Origin: Collinsella provencensis
GTDB lineage: Bacteria > Actinomycetota > Coriobacteriia > Coriobacteriales > Coriobacteriaceae
Assembly (NCBI RefSeq): GCF_900199705.1
Contig: NZ_LT904908.1
Location: 1,251,243 to 1,315,242 of the forward strand
Length of the DNA stretch: 64,000 nt
Direction of reading: 5' to 3'
Translations under genes and position numbers: made by a program
Notes under the pieces: generated by a model
Seen by the model: the letters and a program-made list of their open reading frames with translations, nothing else
The model's database searches: none
What the model was told of the DNA's origin: nothing
Part shown: positions 19,930 to 29,479 of the stretch, in pieces
Layout: each line of letters starts with the position of its first letter
Numbering within the stretch: position 1 is the stretch's first letter

Positions 19930-22900
19930 ATGCTAAAAACTGTGGTCAAGCAAAATTCGTATCAGGACTCCATTAACCTGATGCTGCTGACCAACAAGAT
20001 CAACACGCTCGATGGTGTTATCCAGAGCCAGATCATGATGGGCACCGACGCGAACAAGGACATCTATCGCGCCGCCGGCCTCCTCACGCCCGAGGCCGAG
20101 GCTGCCAACCCCTCCGACATGGTCGTCGTCGTCGAGACCGATGACGAGTCGATCATGGACACGGTTCTCGCAGAGGCCGAGGAGTTCTTGAACGACCTTT
20201 CCGTTAAGAAGCAGGCTGCTGGCGCTCCCGCCGAGGCCACCAGCTGGGAAGAGGCCATCGCCATGCTTCCCGACGCCAACATGGCGCTCTTCTCCATCCC
20301 TGGCGAGTATGCCGCTCCCGAGCTTGAGCGCGCTCTCGACCTGGGTCTGAACGTCTTCTCCTTCACCGATAACGTGCCGCTGGAGGACGAGGTTCGTCTT
20401 AAGCAGAAGGCTCACGAGAAGGGTCTGCTGTTCATGGGTCCCGACTGCGGCACCGGCGTTGTGTCCTCGGTTCCCGTTGCCTTCACCAACGTTATCAACC
20501 CCGGTAACATCGGCATCGTCGGCGCTTCCGGCACCGGCATCCAGGAAGTCACCTGCATGATCGACCGTCTCGGCGGCGGCTGCGTGCATGCCATCGGTAC
20601 CGGCGGCCGCGACCTCAACGAGAAGGTCGGCGCCGTGACCGTCAAGGACGCCATCGTCGCCCTCGAGCACCATGATCCCACTGACGTCATTTGCGTCATC
20701 TCCAAGCCGCCTGCGCCCGCCGTGCGCGACGAGGTCGTCGATCTGCTCCAGAAGTGCACCAAGCCGGTCGTCGCCATCTTCATCGGCGAGAAGCCCGAGG
20801 AGCACCTGGGCAAGGTCCATCTGGCCCATACCCTCGAAGAGGCCGCTCGCATCGCCGTTGACCTGGCCAACGGCGAGGCCGTGAAGAAGAACTACCTCGA
20901 GCCGCTCGACCTCACGGTTGAGGAGCCCCTGGCCGAGGACAAGACCGTTATCGGTCTGTACTCCGGCGGCACCCTCGCCGGCGAGGCTGCCATGATGATC
21001 ACCGAGGCCCTTGAGCTCGGCTCCATCATCAAGGAGGACGGCTACATGCTGCGCCACGGTGGCTACGACGTCATCGACCTGGGCGACGACGTGTACACCC
21101 AGGGCCGTCCGCACCCCATGATCGACCCCGAGGTCCGCATCCGCATGATGCGCGACTACGCTGCCAAGGCCACCACGGGCGTCATCGTGTTCGACTGCGT
21201 GCTCGGCTATGGTTGCCATCCCGACATGGCCGCCGAGCTTGCTCCCGTGATCTCCGAGTGCATCGCCGCCGCCAAGGCCGACGGCCGCGACATCCACTTC
21301 GTGGGTACCGTCGTGGGCACCGAGCACGACCCGCAGGACTACGAGCGCTCCATCAAGCTGCTCGAGGATGCCGGCGCCATCATGGAGCCCAGCAATGCCA
21401 TGGCCGTTCGCGCCGCTCTCGCCTTCAAGGGTGTCACCTTCACCGAGGCCGACCGCGAGGTCGTTCCGTACGAGATCAAGGACAACAGCCCGCTGCCCGA
21501 GCCTTCCGAGGCCGTCATGGAGCTGCTGACCACCAAGCCGCGCGTGATCAACGTGGGCGTCGAGTCCTTCAACGACCCGCTGCGCGCCTACGGCGCCGAG
21601 AGCGTCCAGTACACCTGGAAGCCCAAGGCCGGTGGCAACAAGCGTATGATTCACCTGCTCAACGAGCTCGACAAGATCGAGGGTATCGACGAGGCCAACG
21701 AGCGCATCTGCAACCGCTTCAAGGAGTCCCAGCCGGTTCTCGTTGACGTTGTCCCCGCTCACACCGTCATCCCCGAGCTCGATCGTCCGCAGAAGACCCT
21801 TCTGCACGCCGGTCCTCCCATCACCTGGGAGAACATGCAGGGCCCGATGCGCGGTTCTTGCATCGGCGCCGCGCTCTTCGAGGGCTGGGCTGAGACCGAG
21901 GAAGAGGCTCTCGCCATGCTCGAGGGCGGCGAGGTCGAGTTCATCCCGTGCCACCACTGCCACGCCGTTGGCCCCATGGGCGGCATCACCTCTGCCAATA
22001 TGGCCGTCCTTGTGGTTCGCAACCTGGCCGACGACACCGTTGCCTACTGCACCATGAACGAGGGCATCGGCGCCGTGCTGCGCTTTGGCGCCTACAGCCA
22101 GGAGGTCGTCGACCGCCTGCACTGGATGGCCGACGAGCTCGGTCCGGTGCTCGCCAAGGCGCTCAAGCTCTCCGACGGCGGCATCAACCTCAACGTTCTC
22201 ATGGCCCGCGCCATCACCCAGGGCGACGAGTTCCACCAGCGCAACATGGCCGCTACGCTCAACTTCCTCAAGGAGGTCGCGCCGCTCATCGTCAAGACCG
22301 ACGCGAGCGAGGAGGCCAAGCAGCGCGTTATCCAGTTCCTGGCCGACACCGATCAGTTCTTCCTGAACGTCATGATGGCCACGGGCAAGGCGATCGTCGA
22401 CTACGTCCGTAAGGACGTCGAGGGCTGCGTGGTTTCCACCATGACCCGTAACGGCTACGAGTTCGGCGTGCGCGTGTCCGGCCTGGGCGACGAGTGGTTC
22501 ACCGCTCCCGTCAACACCCCGATCGGCCTGTACTTCACCGGCTTCACTGCCGAGGACGGCTGCCCCGACAACGGTGACTCCGCTATCTGCGAGACGGTCG
22601 GCGTGGGCGGCATGGCCATGGTCGCCGCTCCCGGCGTCACCCGCTTCGTGGGCGCCGGTGGCTTTGAGGACGCGCTCAACATCTCCAACGAGATGGAGAA
22701 GATCTGCGTGACCCACAACTCCAACTGGTCTATCCCCACGTGGGACTTCAAGGGCGCTTGCCTGGGCATCGACATCCGCAAGGTCGTCGAGACCGGCATC
22801 ACCCCGCTGATCAACACCGGTATCGCCCACAAGCAGGCCGGCATCGGTCAGGTTGGCGCCGGCACCGTCCGTGCCCCGCTCGCCTGCTTCGAGAAGGCGC

Positions 22901-22935
22901 TTGAGGCCTACTGTGCCAAGCTCGGCATCGAGTAA
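19930..22935 (+). CDS. Fused AllF (FdrA) - AllG (YlbE/DUF1116) protein of oxamate carbamoyltransferase
   Basis: This 1001-residue protein is two E. coli-type proteins joined head to tail. Residues about 1-560 match FdrA/AllF: MGPDCGTG, NIGIVGASGTGIQE, GTGGRDLNE, and LGDDVYTQGRPHPMIDP, ending near YTWKPKAGGNK. Residues about 590-1001 match YlbE/AllG: LLHAGPPITW, FIPCHHCHAVGPMGGITS, TAPVNTPIGLYFTGF, GAGTVRAPLACFEKAL. In E. coli, allF, allG and allH encode the transcarbamylase that converts oxalurate plus phosphate to oxamate plus carbamoyl phosphate. ATG 19930 has AAAGGAGGA upstream; the frame is open further upstream without support. AllH follows 10 bases later. Very biased codons suggest high expression. 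Confidence 0.9.
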   Translation: MLKTVVKQNSYQDSINLMLLTNKINTLDGVIQSQIMMGTDANKDIYRAAGLLTPEAEAANPSDMVVVVETDDESIMDTVLAEAEEFLNDLSVKKQAAGAPAEATSWEEAIAMLPDANMALFSIPGEYAAPELERALDLGLNVFSFTDNVPLEDEVRLKQKAHEKGLLFMGPDCGTGVVSSVPVAFTNVINPGNIGIVGASGTGIQEVTCMIDRLGGGCVHAIGTGGRDLNEKVGAVTVKDAIVALEHHDPTDVICVISKPPAPAVRDEVVDLLQKCTKPVVAIFIGEKPEEHLGKVHLAHTLEEAARIAVDLANGEAVKKNYLEPLDLTVEEPLAEDKTVIGLYSGGTLAGEAAMMITEALELGSIIKEDGYMLRHGGYDVIDLGDDVYTQGRPHPMIDPEVRIRMMRDYAAKATTGVIVFDCVLGYGCHPDMAAELAPVISECIAAAKADGRDIHFVGTVVGTEHDPQDYERSIKLLEDAGAIMEPSNAMAVRAALAFKGVTFTEADREVVPYEIKDNSPLPEPSEAVMELLTTKPRVINVGVESFNDPLRAYGAESVQYTWKPKAGGNKRMIHLLNELDKIEGIDEANERICNRFKESQPVLVDVVPAHTVIPELDRPQKTLLHAGPPITWENMQGPMRGSCIGAALFEGWAETEEEALAMLEGGEVEFIPCHHCHAVGPMGGITSANMAVLVVRNLADDTVAYCTMNEGIGAVLRFGAYSQEVVDRLHWMADELGPVLAKALKLSDGGINLNVLMARAITQGDEFHQRNMAATLNFLKEVAPLIVKTDASEEAKQRVIQFLADTDQFFLNVMMATGKAIVDYVRKDVEGCVVSTMTRNGYEFGVRVSGLGDEWFTAPVNTPIGLYFTGFTAEDGCPDNGDSAICETVGVGGMAMVAAPGVTRFVGAGGFEDALNISNEMEKICVTHNSNWSIPTWDFKGACLGIDIRKVVETGITPLINTGIAHKQAGIGQVGAGTVRAPLACFEKALEAYCAKLGIE

Positions 22936-22945
22936 GGCATTTGAA

Positions 22946-23839
22946 GTGGGCATCTCCTCCGCAAGCAGCTACGCGCTCTCCCGCATCCACCCCTCTATGC
23001 GTGGAACGGTGCACTCCGTGTTCAACACGAGCTTCAACCTCGAGTTCGACGGAAACCTGCTGCATGTCGGCTCCATTGGCGGTCCGCTCTCCTGTATCGG
23101 ATTGTCGGTCGACGCGGAGGAGATGTCTTCGATGTTGGGCAGCGTGCGTGCGGGCGACCGTGCGCTCCTGCACAACGGGGTCGTTCGCATCTACAGTCTG
23201 GCCGGCGTGAGCGAGCTGGCTGTGGCGGACGTCCCTCGGCGCGATTGTTCGGTCCGGCCTCTGTCGAAGGTGATGAGGCCAGGCATGGACATCGAGGTTT
23301 CCGGGCTTCTGCGCTCGCTCGATTTGCTTGAGCAGACCGGGCTGCCGTGGACCGAGCGCTCGATTTCAGCCGTATCGGCTCTCGCTCGTTTTTCCGCACT
23401 GTGCTTTGCGGCTGACGAGCAGGGAGATGATCAGGTTGATGTCGATCGCTTCCAGGCGGCGGAGCGGGCGGTGCACGGCGCGGTCGAGTATCTCATGGGC
23501 CGTGGCCTGGGGCTGACTCCCTCGGGCGACGACATCCTCATGGGATTTGGCACGGCGTTGCGCTATCTCCACGGGACTTTGGCACCCAAGACCACGGACG
23601 CATTTTTCCGTGCGGTTGCCGAGGAGCTTCCCGGGAGGACGACCGCGGTGAGCGAGTCGTATCTTCAGGCGATGTGCGCAGGTCAGGCAAATGAGGATTA
23701 CCTCGATGTGCTTGCTCTTTTGGACTCGGGCAACTACGGGGAGCTCCCCTCCGCGTTCGACCGCGTGCTGAGCATGGGCCACACCTCGGGCGCCGACAGT
23801 CTTTTGGGGTTCGCGGCGGCTTTTGGCTGCCTCTTGTAA
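22946..23839 (+). CDS. allH: DUF2877 protein, AllH (YlbF) subunit of oxamate carbamoyltransferase
   Basis: This 297-residue protein ends with the DUF2877 signature RGLGLTPSGDDILMGFGTAL (about 188-207) and GHTSGADSLLGFAAAF. In E. coli the YlbF/AllH protein acts with AllF and AllG. I chose GTG 22946 because AAGG lies eight bases upstream and it falls just after the AllFG stop; no ATG start fits. The order AllF-AllG-AllH is conserved, with the first two fused here. Confidence 0.88.
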   Translation: MGISSASSYALSRIHPSMRGTVHSVFNTSFNLEFDGNLLHVGSIGGPLSCIGLSVDAEEMSSMLGSVRAGDRALLHNGVVRIYSLAGVSELAVADVPRRDCSVRPLSKVMRPGMDIEVSGLLRSLDLLEQTGLPWTERSISAVSALARFSALCFAADEQGDDQVDVDRFQAAERAVHGAVEYLMGRGLGLTPSGDDILMGFGTALRYLHGTLAPKTTDAFFRAVAEELPGRTTAVSESYLQAMCAGQANEDYLDVLALLDSGNYGELPSAFDRVLSMGHTSGADSLLGFAAAFGCLL

Positions 23840-23873
23840 TCAGTCATACATTCCAGAAAGGAAAGGAACGTAC

Positions 23874-25130
23874 ATGGCAGAGAAACAGAAAAAGATGGAT
23901 CTGACCGTCCTGATGCTCATTTCAATGATCGTCGCGGTCATCGCCGGCCTGGTTGGCGGCGAGGCAATGACTAAGATCCAGTTCATCGGTGACATCTTCT
24001 TCCGCTTGATCCAGATGTCCATTCCCATCTTCGTGCTTGCCACGGTCGTTAAGTCCGTCGGCGGCCTGACCCCCCAGACGCTCTCCGGCATCGGCATCAA
24101 GGGCGTCATCATCTTCATCGTGTCCTCCGGTATCGCCGCCGCCCTCGGCATCGCTCTCGGCGTTATCTTCCAGCCTGGTGCCAGCGCTGGTACCGAGGCT
24201 GTTATGGCAGCTGCCGGCTATGACGGCGAGCCCGTCGCGATGATGACCATCCAGGACACCCTCACCGGCTTCTTCGGCAACAACATCATCGCCTCCCTTG
24301 CCAACGGCTCCATGATTCAGATCATCATCTTCGCCGTTGCCCTCGGTCTGGTCATCAGCTTCTGGCGTCAGACCCACGACGAGTGCAAGCTCTATGATGT
24401 TATCTGCGAGACCTCTGACCTCCTGCTCAACATCATTCGTGGCGTTATGAACATCGCCCCCATCGGCATTTTCTGCTACGTCTCCTCCATGGTTGCTTCC
24501 GTCGGTATGACCGTTCTGGTCCCGCTGGCCAAGTACTTCCTCGTCATGGCCCTCGGCATGGTCATCATGTTCGTCGCCTACCTCATCGTTTGCGGTGTTT
24601 ACTGCAAGGTTAACCCCGTCAAGCTCGCCGGCAAGATGGTCCGCATGCTCGTGACCGCCTTCACCACCATTTCTTCCGCTGTTACCCTCCCCACCGCTAT
24701 GGAGGACTCCAAGCGCAAGATCGGTATTCGTCCCGACGTCTGCGACGTCCTGCTGCCCCTCGGCGTGCCGCTGAACTCCAACGGCGTGGCCATCCACATG
24801 ACCGTCGATGCTCTGTGCATCGCCCAGCTCTACGGCATCACCTTCGGCCCGTCTGACTTCCTGACCTGCTGGCTCATCTGCACGATGATCTCCTTCGTGA
24901 ACGCTGCTACCCCGGGTGCCTCCCTCGTGTCCCTGACCATGATGATTCCGGCTCTCGGCCTGCCCATGGAGGCCATCGGCATCTTCGGCGGTCTCGAGTA
25001 CCCGACCGGCGCTACCCGCACCCCGCTTAACGTTACCGGTGACGTGTTCGCCGCCATGCTCGTTGCTGGTCCTGACGGTATCGACCACGACATCTTCGAC
25101 GGCAAGAAGGAGTACGTGGAAGCGGCGTAA
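23874..25130 (+). CDS. Dicarboxylate/amino acid:cation symporter family transporter (DAACS), copy 1
   Basis: This 418-residue membrane protein has about eight to ten hydrophobic segments and family blocks QFIGDIFFRLIQMSIPIF, ISSAVTLPTAMEDSKRK (the serine-rich re-entrant loop), LGVPLNSNGVAIHM and NAATPGASLVSLTM. These define the sodium- or proton-coupled dicarboxylate/glutamate symporter fold. The start at MAEKQKK follows GAAAGGAAAGG. Its position after AllFG-AllH and before AllD suggests it imports a ureide or related anion (ureidoglycolate, oxalurate or allantoate), but substrate is not readable from sequence. A close paralogue follows at 25439. Confidence 0.88.
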   Translation: MAEKQKKMDLTVLMLISMIVAVIAGLVGGEAMTKIQFIGDIFFRLIQMSIPIFVLATVVKSVGGLTPQTLSGIGIKGVIIFIVSSGIAAALGIALGVIFQPGASAGTEAVMAAAGYDGEPVAMMTIQDTLTGFFGNNIIASLANGSMIQIIIFAVALGLVISFWRQTHDECKLYDVICETSDLLLNIIRGVMNIAPIGIFCYVSSMVASVGMTVLVPLAKYFLVMALGMVIMFVAYLIVCGVYCKVNPVKLAGKMVRMLVTAFTTISSAVTLPTAMEDSKRKIGIRPDVCDVLLPLGVPLNSNGVAIHMTVDALCIAQLYGITFGPSDFLTCWLICTMISFVNAATPGASLVSLTMMIPALGLPMEAIGIFGGLEYPTGATRTPLNVTGDVFAAMLVAGPDGIDHDIFDGKKEYVEAA

Positions 25131-25438
25131 GCCTTCCCGCACATCCTTACGATTACCTGCGATTTTCTTGAGACAGATTACCGCGTAACCCGTTTTCGCC
25201 CGCGCTGGATGCGCCCCAACGGGCGAGTACCTAAGACCTTTTCCTCGGATGGGCTGTGCTCGGAACCTCTGCACAGCCCTTCGGGGAGGTATGTCGCATC
25301 TGCGACGCAAGGCTGGTCTCCACTCGGACCTAAAAGCCCTTTGCCGCGTATATTGGGGCGTCGCGGCCGCCTGATCCCAGGTGTATCTCCACAACCTGAC
25401 AAAGGAAGAGTGGTTCCTTTAAGGGATTCGTGATTCCT
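25131..25438 (+). promoter_or_regulatory. Leader of the second symporter, with a strong hairpin
   Basis: No gene is visible. GGGCTGTGC (25251-25259) pairs perfectly with GCACAGCCC (25271-25279); weak flanking pairs CCTC/GAGG extend it. No T-run follows, so it is not a standard terminator. It could be a structured 5' UTR or operator for the gene at 25439. I could not match it to a known riboswitch. Confidence 0.35.
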
Positions 25439-26698
25439 ATGACAGAAGGATCGTCCGCAACAACGCGTAAGTTCCACTACAATCCCACCGTCGCGATGAT
25501 CGTCGCCATGGTGGCAGGTATCGCCGCCGGTCTCATCGTTGGCCAGGATATGACCAAGATCCAGTTCATCGGCGACATCTTCTTCCGTCTCATTCAGATG
25601 GGCATCGTGCCCTTCGTGATGTGCGAGATCATCGGCGCGGTGGGCTCGCTCACCAAGGAAGAGCTCGCGGGCATCGGCCTCAAGGCCGCTGCGGCCTTCC
25701 TGATTTCCTCGCTGCTCGCCTCCGCATTCGGCATGATGGCAACCGTCATCTTCCAGCCCGGTGCCGGCCTCTCCAACAGCACGATCGTGCAGAACGCCAC
25801 GACCGACCTCGAGGCCACTGCCGTGAGCGCGACCGATATGATCACCAGCTTCTTCTCCTCCAATATCATTTCGTCCATCGCCTCGGGTTCCATGGTGCCC
25901 TGCATCGTGTTCTCCATCTTCTTTGGCGTTGCTGTGATTTTGGTTAAGGAGAACAACAACGGCGAGTGCCGCGTGTACGACTGGGTGGTTAGCCTCAACG
26001 AGGTGCTGCTCACCATCATCAGGGTTGTAATGAACGTCGCACCGCTCGGCATCTTCTCCTACGTGTCCGCTTCCGTGGGCGCGCTCGGCATGGACGTGCT
26101 CGTGGCCATTGGCAAGTACATCCTCGTGCTCGCCGGCGCCACCCTCGTCTTTACGATTCTGTGGTTCATCCTCATCGGCACCTACTGCAAGATGAGCATC
26201 CCGCGCCTTGTTAAAAAGATGATGCCCATGTCCGTTATGGCAGCCGCCACCATTTCCTCGGCAGTGACGCTGCCCATGGAGATGGAGGACGCCAAGAACA
26301 AGATCGGCCTGCGTGACAACATCGCCAACCTGGTGCTTCCCCTCGGCGTGCCCCTGAACTCCAACGGCAGCGCCCTGCACATGGCTGTGACCGCCGTGTT
26401 CGTCGCCCAGATGTACGACATGGATTTCGTGGGCTCCGGCCTCATCCTGGTGTGCGTCATCGCGTGGCTGCTCTCGCTTGCCAATGCAGTCGCTCCGGGT
26501 GCCTCGCTTATTTCGCTCACCATGCTCATCCCGGCGCTCGGCTTGCCCATGCAGGCCATCGCGATTCTGGGTGGCCTCGAGTACATCGTCGCCGCTATCC
26601 GCACCACGCTGAACGTCAACTCCGACGTGTTCTGCGCGTTGCTGGTCGCAAAGGGCGAAGACGGCATCGACTACGACATCTTCAACGACGTCAAGTAA
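25439..26698 (+). CDS. Dicarboxylate/amino acid:cation symporter family transporter (DAACS), copy 2
   Basis: This 419-residue paralogue of the transporter at 23874 shares QFIGDIFFRLIQMG, ISSAVTLPMEMEDAKNK, LGVPLNSNGSALHM and NAVAPGASLISLTM. The second copy may differ in substrate or direction. AAGGGA (25421-25426) is 12 bases from ATG 25439 and only 3 from GTG 25430; I prefer the ATG but the start is uncertain. It lies between copy 1 and allD in the same direction. Confidence 0.88.
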   Translation: MTEGSSATTRKFHYNPTVAMIVAMVAGIAAGLIVGQDMTKIQFIGDIFFRLIQMGIVPFVMCEIIGAVGSLTKEELAGIGLKAAAAFLISSLLASAFGMMATVIFQPGAGLSNSTIVQNATTDLEATAVSATDMITSFFSSNIISSIASGSMVPCIVFSIFFGVAVILVKENNNGECRVYDWVVSLNEVLLTIIRVVMNVAPLGIFSYVSASVGALGMDVLVAIGKYILVLAGATLVFTILWFILIGTYCKMSIPRLVKKMMPMSVMAAATISSAVTLPMEMEDAKNKIGLRDNIANLVLPLGVPLNSNGSALHMAVTAVFVAQMYDMDFVGSGLILVCVIAWLLSLANAVAPGASLISLTMLIPALGLPMQAIAILGGLEYIVAAIRTTLNVNSDVFCALLVAKGEDGIDYDIFNDVK

Positions 26699-26900
26699 TT
26701 CCTCGCACCCAAGCATGGCCGAACGGTTGCGCTCGGCCATGCGGACCCCGGCCGTGGGTTGCGCGGCCAGCCCCGGCCGTGGGTTAAAACGACCGACCCC
26801 TCGTTCTCATGCGAGAGCGCCCCGCTCCAGCGCTTCGGCGCTGCGGTCCACCCCCCCCGCCTTCGTTTGAGGGCATTTGTACATGACCAAGGAGGTCTAC

Positions 26901-27953
26901 ATGCTCGTCCCACGTGAAGAGCTCAAGGCTCTTATGAAGAACAAGTTCATGGCTGCTGGTTTGCATGAGGATCATGCGGAGCAGATGGCCGAGGTGCTCA
27001 CCTGGTCTTCCGAGCGCGGTCTGCACAGCCACGGCGAAGTGCGTGTCGAGTATTACACCGAGCGCATTTCCAAGGGCGGCACCACCATCGACCCCAAGTC
27101 GACCTGGACCCAGACCGGCCCCTGCACTGGCATCCTCGACGGCGACAACGGCTGCGGCTATCCCTTCGCCATCGAGGGCATGAAGAAGGCCATCGAGCTG
27201 GCCAAGGAGAACGGCATCGGCTTCGTGGGCGTTTCCAATGTCGGTCACACGGGCGCCATCGGCTACTACACCGAGATGGCCGCCAAGGAGGGCATGATCG
27301 GCCTCTCCTGCACTCAGTCCGACCCGATGGTCATCCCTTACGGCGGCGCTGAGCCGTTCTACGGCACCAACCCCATCGCGCTTGCCGCTCCCACGGCTGA
27401 CGGCCGCATCGTGAGCTTCGACATGGCCACCACCGTTCAGGCGTGGGGCAAGATCCTCGACGCCAAGAGCGCCGGCCGCTCCATCCCCGAGGGCTGGGCT
27501 GTCGACGAGGAAGGTCTGCCCGTTACCGACCCGCACCAGGTCAACGCGCTCGTGGCCATCGCCGGTCCCAAGGGCTACGGCCTCATGATGATGGTCGACA
27601 TCCTTTCCGGCGTGCTCCTGGGTGTGCCTGCGGGCAAGAACGTGTCCTCCATGTATCACGACCTCTCCGAGGGCCGTCGCCTGGGTCATCTCAACGTGGC
27701 CATCAACCCGGACTTCTTCTGCGGTGGCGACGCGTTCCGCGAGAAGATGACCCAGGTCATCGACGAGCTCAACGCGGTCAAGCCGGGCGTGGGCTTCGAC
27801 AAGGTCTACTGGCCGGGCGAGCGCGCTCAGATGCGCATCAATGCCACCAACGAGGCCGGCGGCATCGAGGTCGTGGATGACATCTACGATTACCTCGTTT
27901 CCGACGACCTGTATCGCAAGAGCTGGGACCACAAGAACCGCTTCGCCGAGTAA
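26901..27953 (+). CDS. allD: Ureidoglycolate dehydrogenase (NAD+), LDH2/malate dehydrogenase family
   Basis: This 350-residue protein closely follows E. coli AllD by recall: RVEYYTERISKGGT, QSDPMVIPYGGAEPFYGTNP, FDMATTVQAWGKILDA, GPKGYGLMMMVDILSGVLLG and EVVDDIYDYLVSDDLY. AllD oxidises (S)-ureidoglycolate to oxalurate with NAD+. Oxalurate is the substrate of the AllF/G/H enzyme encoded upstream, so the two steps form a pathway. The general LDH2 family also holds malate and sulfolactate dehydrogenases, but the match and context favour ureidoglycolate. ATG 26901 follows AAGGAGG. Confidence 0.93.
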   Translation: MLVPREELKALMKNKFMAAGLHEDHAEQMAEVLTWSSERGLHSHGEVRVEYYTERISKGGTTIDPKSTWTQTGPCTGILDGDNGCGYPFAIEGMKKAIELAKENGIGFVGVSNVGHTGAIGYYTEMAAKEGMIGLSCTQSDPMVIPYGGAEPFYGTNPIALAAPTADGRIVSFDMATTVQAWGKILDAKSAGRSIPEGWAVDEEGLPVTDPHQVNALVAIAGPKGYGLMMMVDILSGVLLGVPAGKNVSSMYHDLSEGRRLGHLNVAINPDFFCGGDAFREKMTQVIDELNAVKPGVGFDKVYWPGERAQMRINATNEAGGIEVVDDIYDYLVSDDLYRKSWDHKNRFAE

Positions 27954-28081
27954 GCGCGACGTGGCAATGTGGTGAGCTGCGGATTCTGCGCGGACATCGT
28001 GCGTTTCCGTGACGCCGATTGAATGGACGGGGTGATGAGCTGCGGCTTTTCGCCCCGTTTTTGTATGAAACGGAGGAACGA

Positions 28082-29053
28082 ATGGATAAGAAGAAGATCG
28101 TGATCCTCGACGCCTGGGCTACGGTTCCCGGCGATATCTCCTGGGACCCGATTGCGGCCATGGGCGACCTCACGATTTACGATCGTACCCCTGCGGAGCT
28201 GGTGGCTGAGCGTATCGGCGACGCCCAGATCGTGATCTCGAGCAAGGTGATGATCGGGCGCGACGTGTTTGAGCAGTGTCCCAACCTCGAGTACATCGGC
28301 CTGCTTTCCACGGGCTTCAACGTGATCGACATCGAAGCGGCGCGCGAGCACGGCATCTCCGTGTGCAATGTGCCCGGCTACAGCACCATGGCCGTGGCGC
28401 AGATGGCGATGGCGCTGCTGCTCGAGGTCACCAACATGGTGGGTATGCACTCCCAGGCCGTGGACGAGGGAAAGTGGGTCGAGAGTCCCGACTGGTGTTT
28501 CTGGCTCAAAGACCACATCGAGCTGCTCGACAAGACGATGGGCATCATCGGGTTTGGTGCCATTGGCCAGGCAGCCGGCAAAATGGCCAACGCTTTTGGC
28601 ATGAAGGTTGTGGGCTACAGCCGTCATGCGCATCCGGAGCTCGATGACGAGATGACCGTCACGACGACCGATCTTGAGGATATCTTCCGCGTATCTGACG
28701 TGATCTTGGTCGCGGCTCCTCTGAACGACGACAGTCGAAACGTGATCCGCAAGGAGAACATCGACAAGATGAAGGATGGCGTTATCGTCATCAATATCGC
28801 GCGTCCGGGTCATGTGGTGGAAGAGGATGTGGTTGAGGCGCTCAAGAGCGGCAAAATGCGCGGCTTTGGCGCCGACGCTTCGTCAACCGAGTGGACCGAT
28901 GACCATACGCCGCTCGAGAACGTGGAGAACTGCTACCTCACGCCGCATATCGCATGGTGCCCGTATGAGACGCGCGTGCGCATGATCGACATCGTGACCG
29001 ACAATCTGCGTCATTACCTGGACGGCGATCGCATCAACTGCGTGAATCCGTAG
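28082..29053 (+). CDS. D-2-hydroxyacid dehydrogenase (NAD(P)-dependent; possible glyoxylate/hydroxypyruvate reductase)
   Basis: This 323-residue protein has the NAD-binding motif GFGAIGQAAG (about 160) and the family catalytic set: Arg in VINIARPGHVVEED, acidic residue in GADASSTE, and His in YLTPHIAW. It reduces 2-keto acids to D-2-hydroxy acids or the reverse. GGAGG lies five bases before ATG 28082. As the last gene after allD, it may reduce glyoxylate released from ureidoglycolate or reoxidise NADH made by AllD. Substrate is inferred from context only. Confidence 0.85.
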   Translation: MDKKKIVILDAWATVPGDISWDPIAAMGDLTIYDRTPAELVAERIGDAQIVISSKVMIGRDVFEQCPNLEYIGLLSTGFNVIDIEAAREHGISVCNVPGYSTMAVAQMAMALLLEVTNMVGMHSQAVDEGKWVESPDWCFWLKDHIELLDKTMGIIGFGAIGQAAGKMANAFGMKVVGYSRHAHPELDDEMTVTTTDLEDIFRVSDVILVAAPLNDDSRNVIRKENIDKMKDGVIVINIARPGHVVEEDVVEALKSGKMRGFGADASSTEWTDDHTPLENVENCYLTPHIAWCPYETRVRMIDIVTDNLRHYLDGDRINCVNP

Positions 29054-29140
29054 CGTTAAGCAGCAGGCGCTGGCCTTCGCGGCGAGACCGGTACGGCCAT
29101 CACCGCCTAATTGCGGTGTAGCACGCGATTTGCGTTTGAG

Positions 29141-29181
29141 CGGGTTGGCTAAGGCTTTCAAGCTGGTGCCAACCCGTTTTT
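29141..29181 (+). terminator. Forked Rho-independent terminator
   Basis: CGGGTTGGC (29141-29149) pairs with GCCAACCCG (29168-29176), followed by TTTTT. The loop holds a second small stem (GGCTTTCAAGC-like). It ends the D-2-hydroxyacid dehydrogenase transcript. A near copy lies at 31053-31093. Confidence 0.9.
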
Positions 29182-29309
29182 GCTTGAAAAAACGGCGTCC
29201 GACTCATATTGGCTTTATTGCAATGAGTTGGGTGTTCAGCAGGGCTCCTGCATCACAAAGAGCCCTCAAACTTCTTGCTGTCGAGCGTCACAAAAAGCTG
29301 TTACCCTTG

Positions 29310-29438
29310 CGAATTCCGTTGGTTTTTAGGCATTTCGACCCGATTTTTCACTCTGAAAGTCCGAAAAAGCAACGGAATTCGATTGATTGGAAGAGGAGGG
29401 GTCGACGCCTGGCAACGCCCATGGGGCAACGGAATTCG
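29310..29438. repeat. Palindromic element B1 with an extra arm copy
   Basis: CGAATTCCGTTG (29310-29321) is mirrored by CAACGGAATTCG at 29370-29381, and the same arm appears again at 29427-29438. The centre contains CATTTCGACCCGATTTTT, which also occurs inside element B2 at about 34897-34915, although the outer arms of B2 are different. This suggests a family with a fixed core and variable, self-complementary arms. Confidence 0.75.
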
Positions 29439-29479
29439 ATGGGAGAAGCACCCCGCACAGCCCCTCGGCATGAAATTAC

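Noticed and set aside
19933-22953. A 1006-codon open frame antisense to the AllFG fusion
   Set aside because: Same codon-bias artefact; no ribosome site and no recognisable protein.
25131-25438. Known riboswitch before the symporter
   Set aside because: I could not match the sequence to a purine, guanidine or other known riboswitch core; only a simple hairpin is clear.
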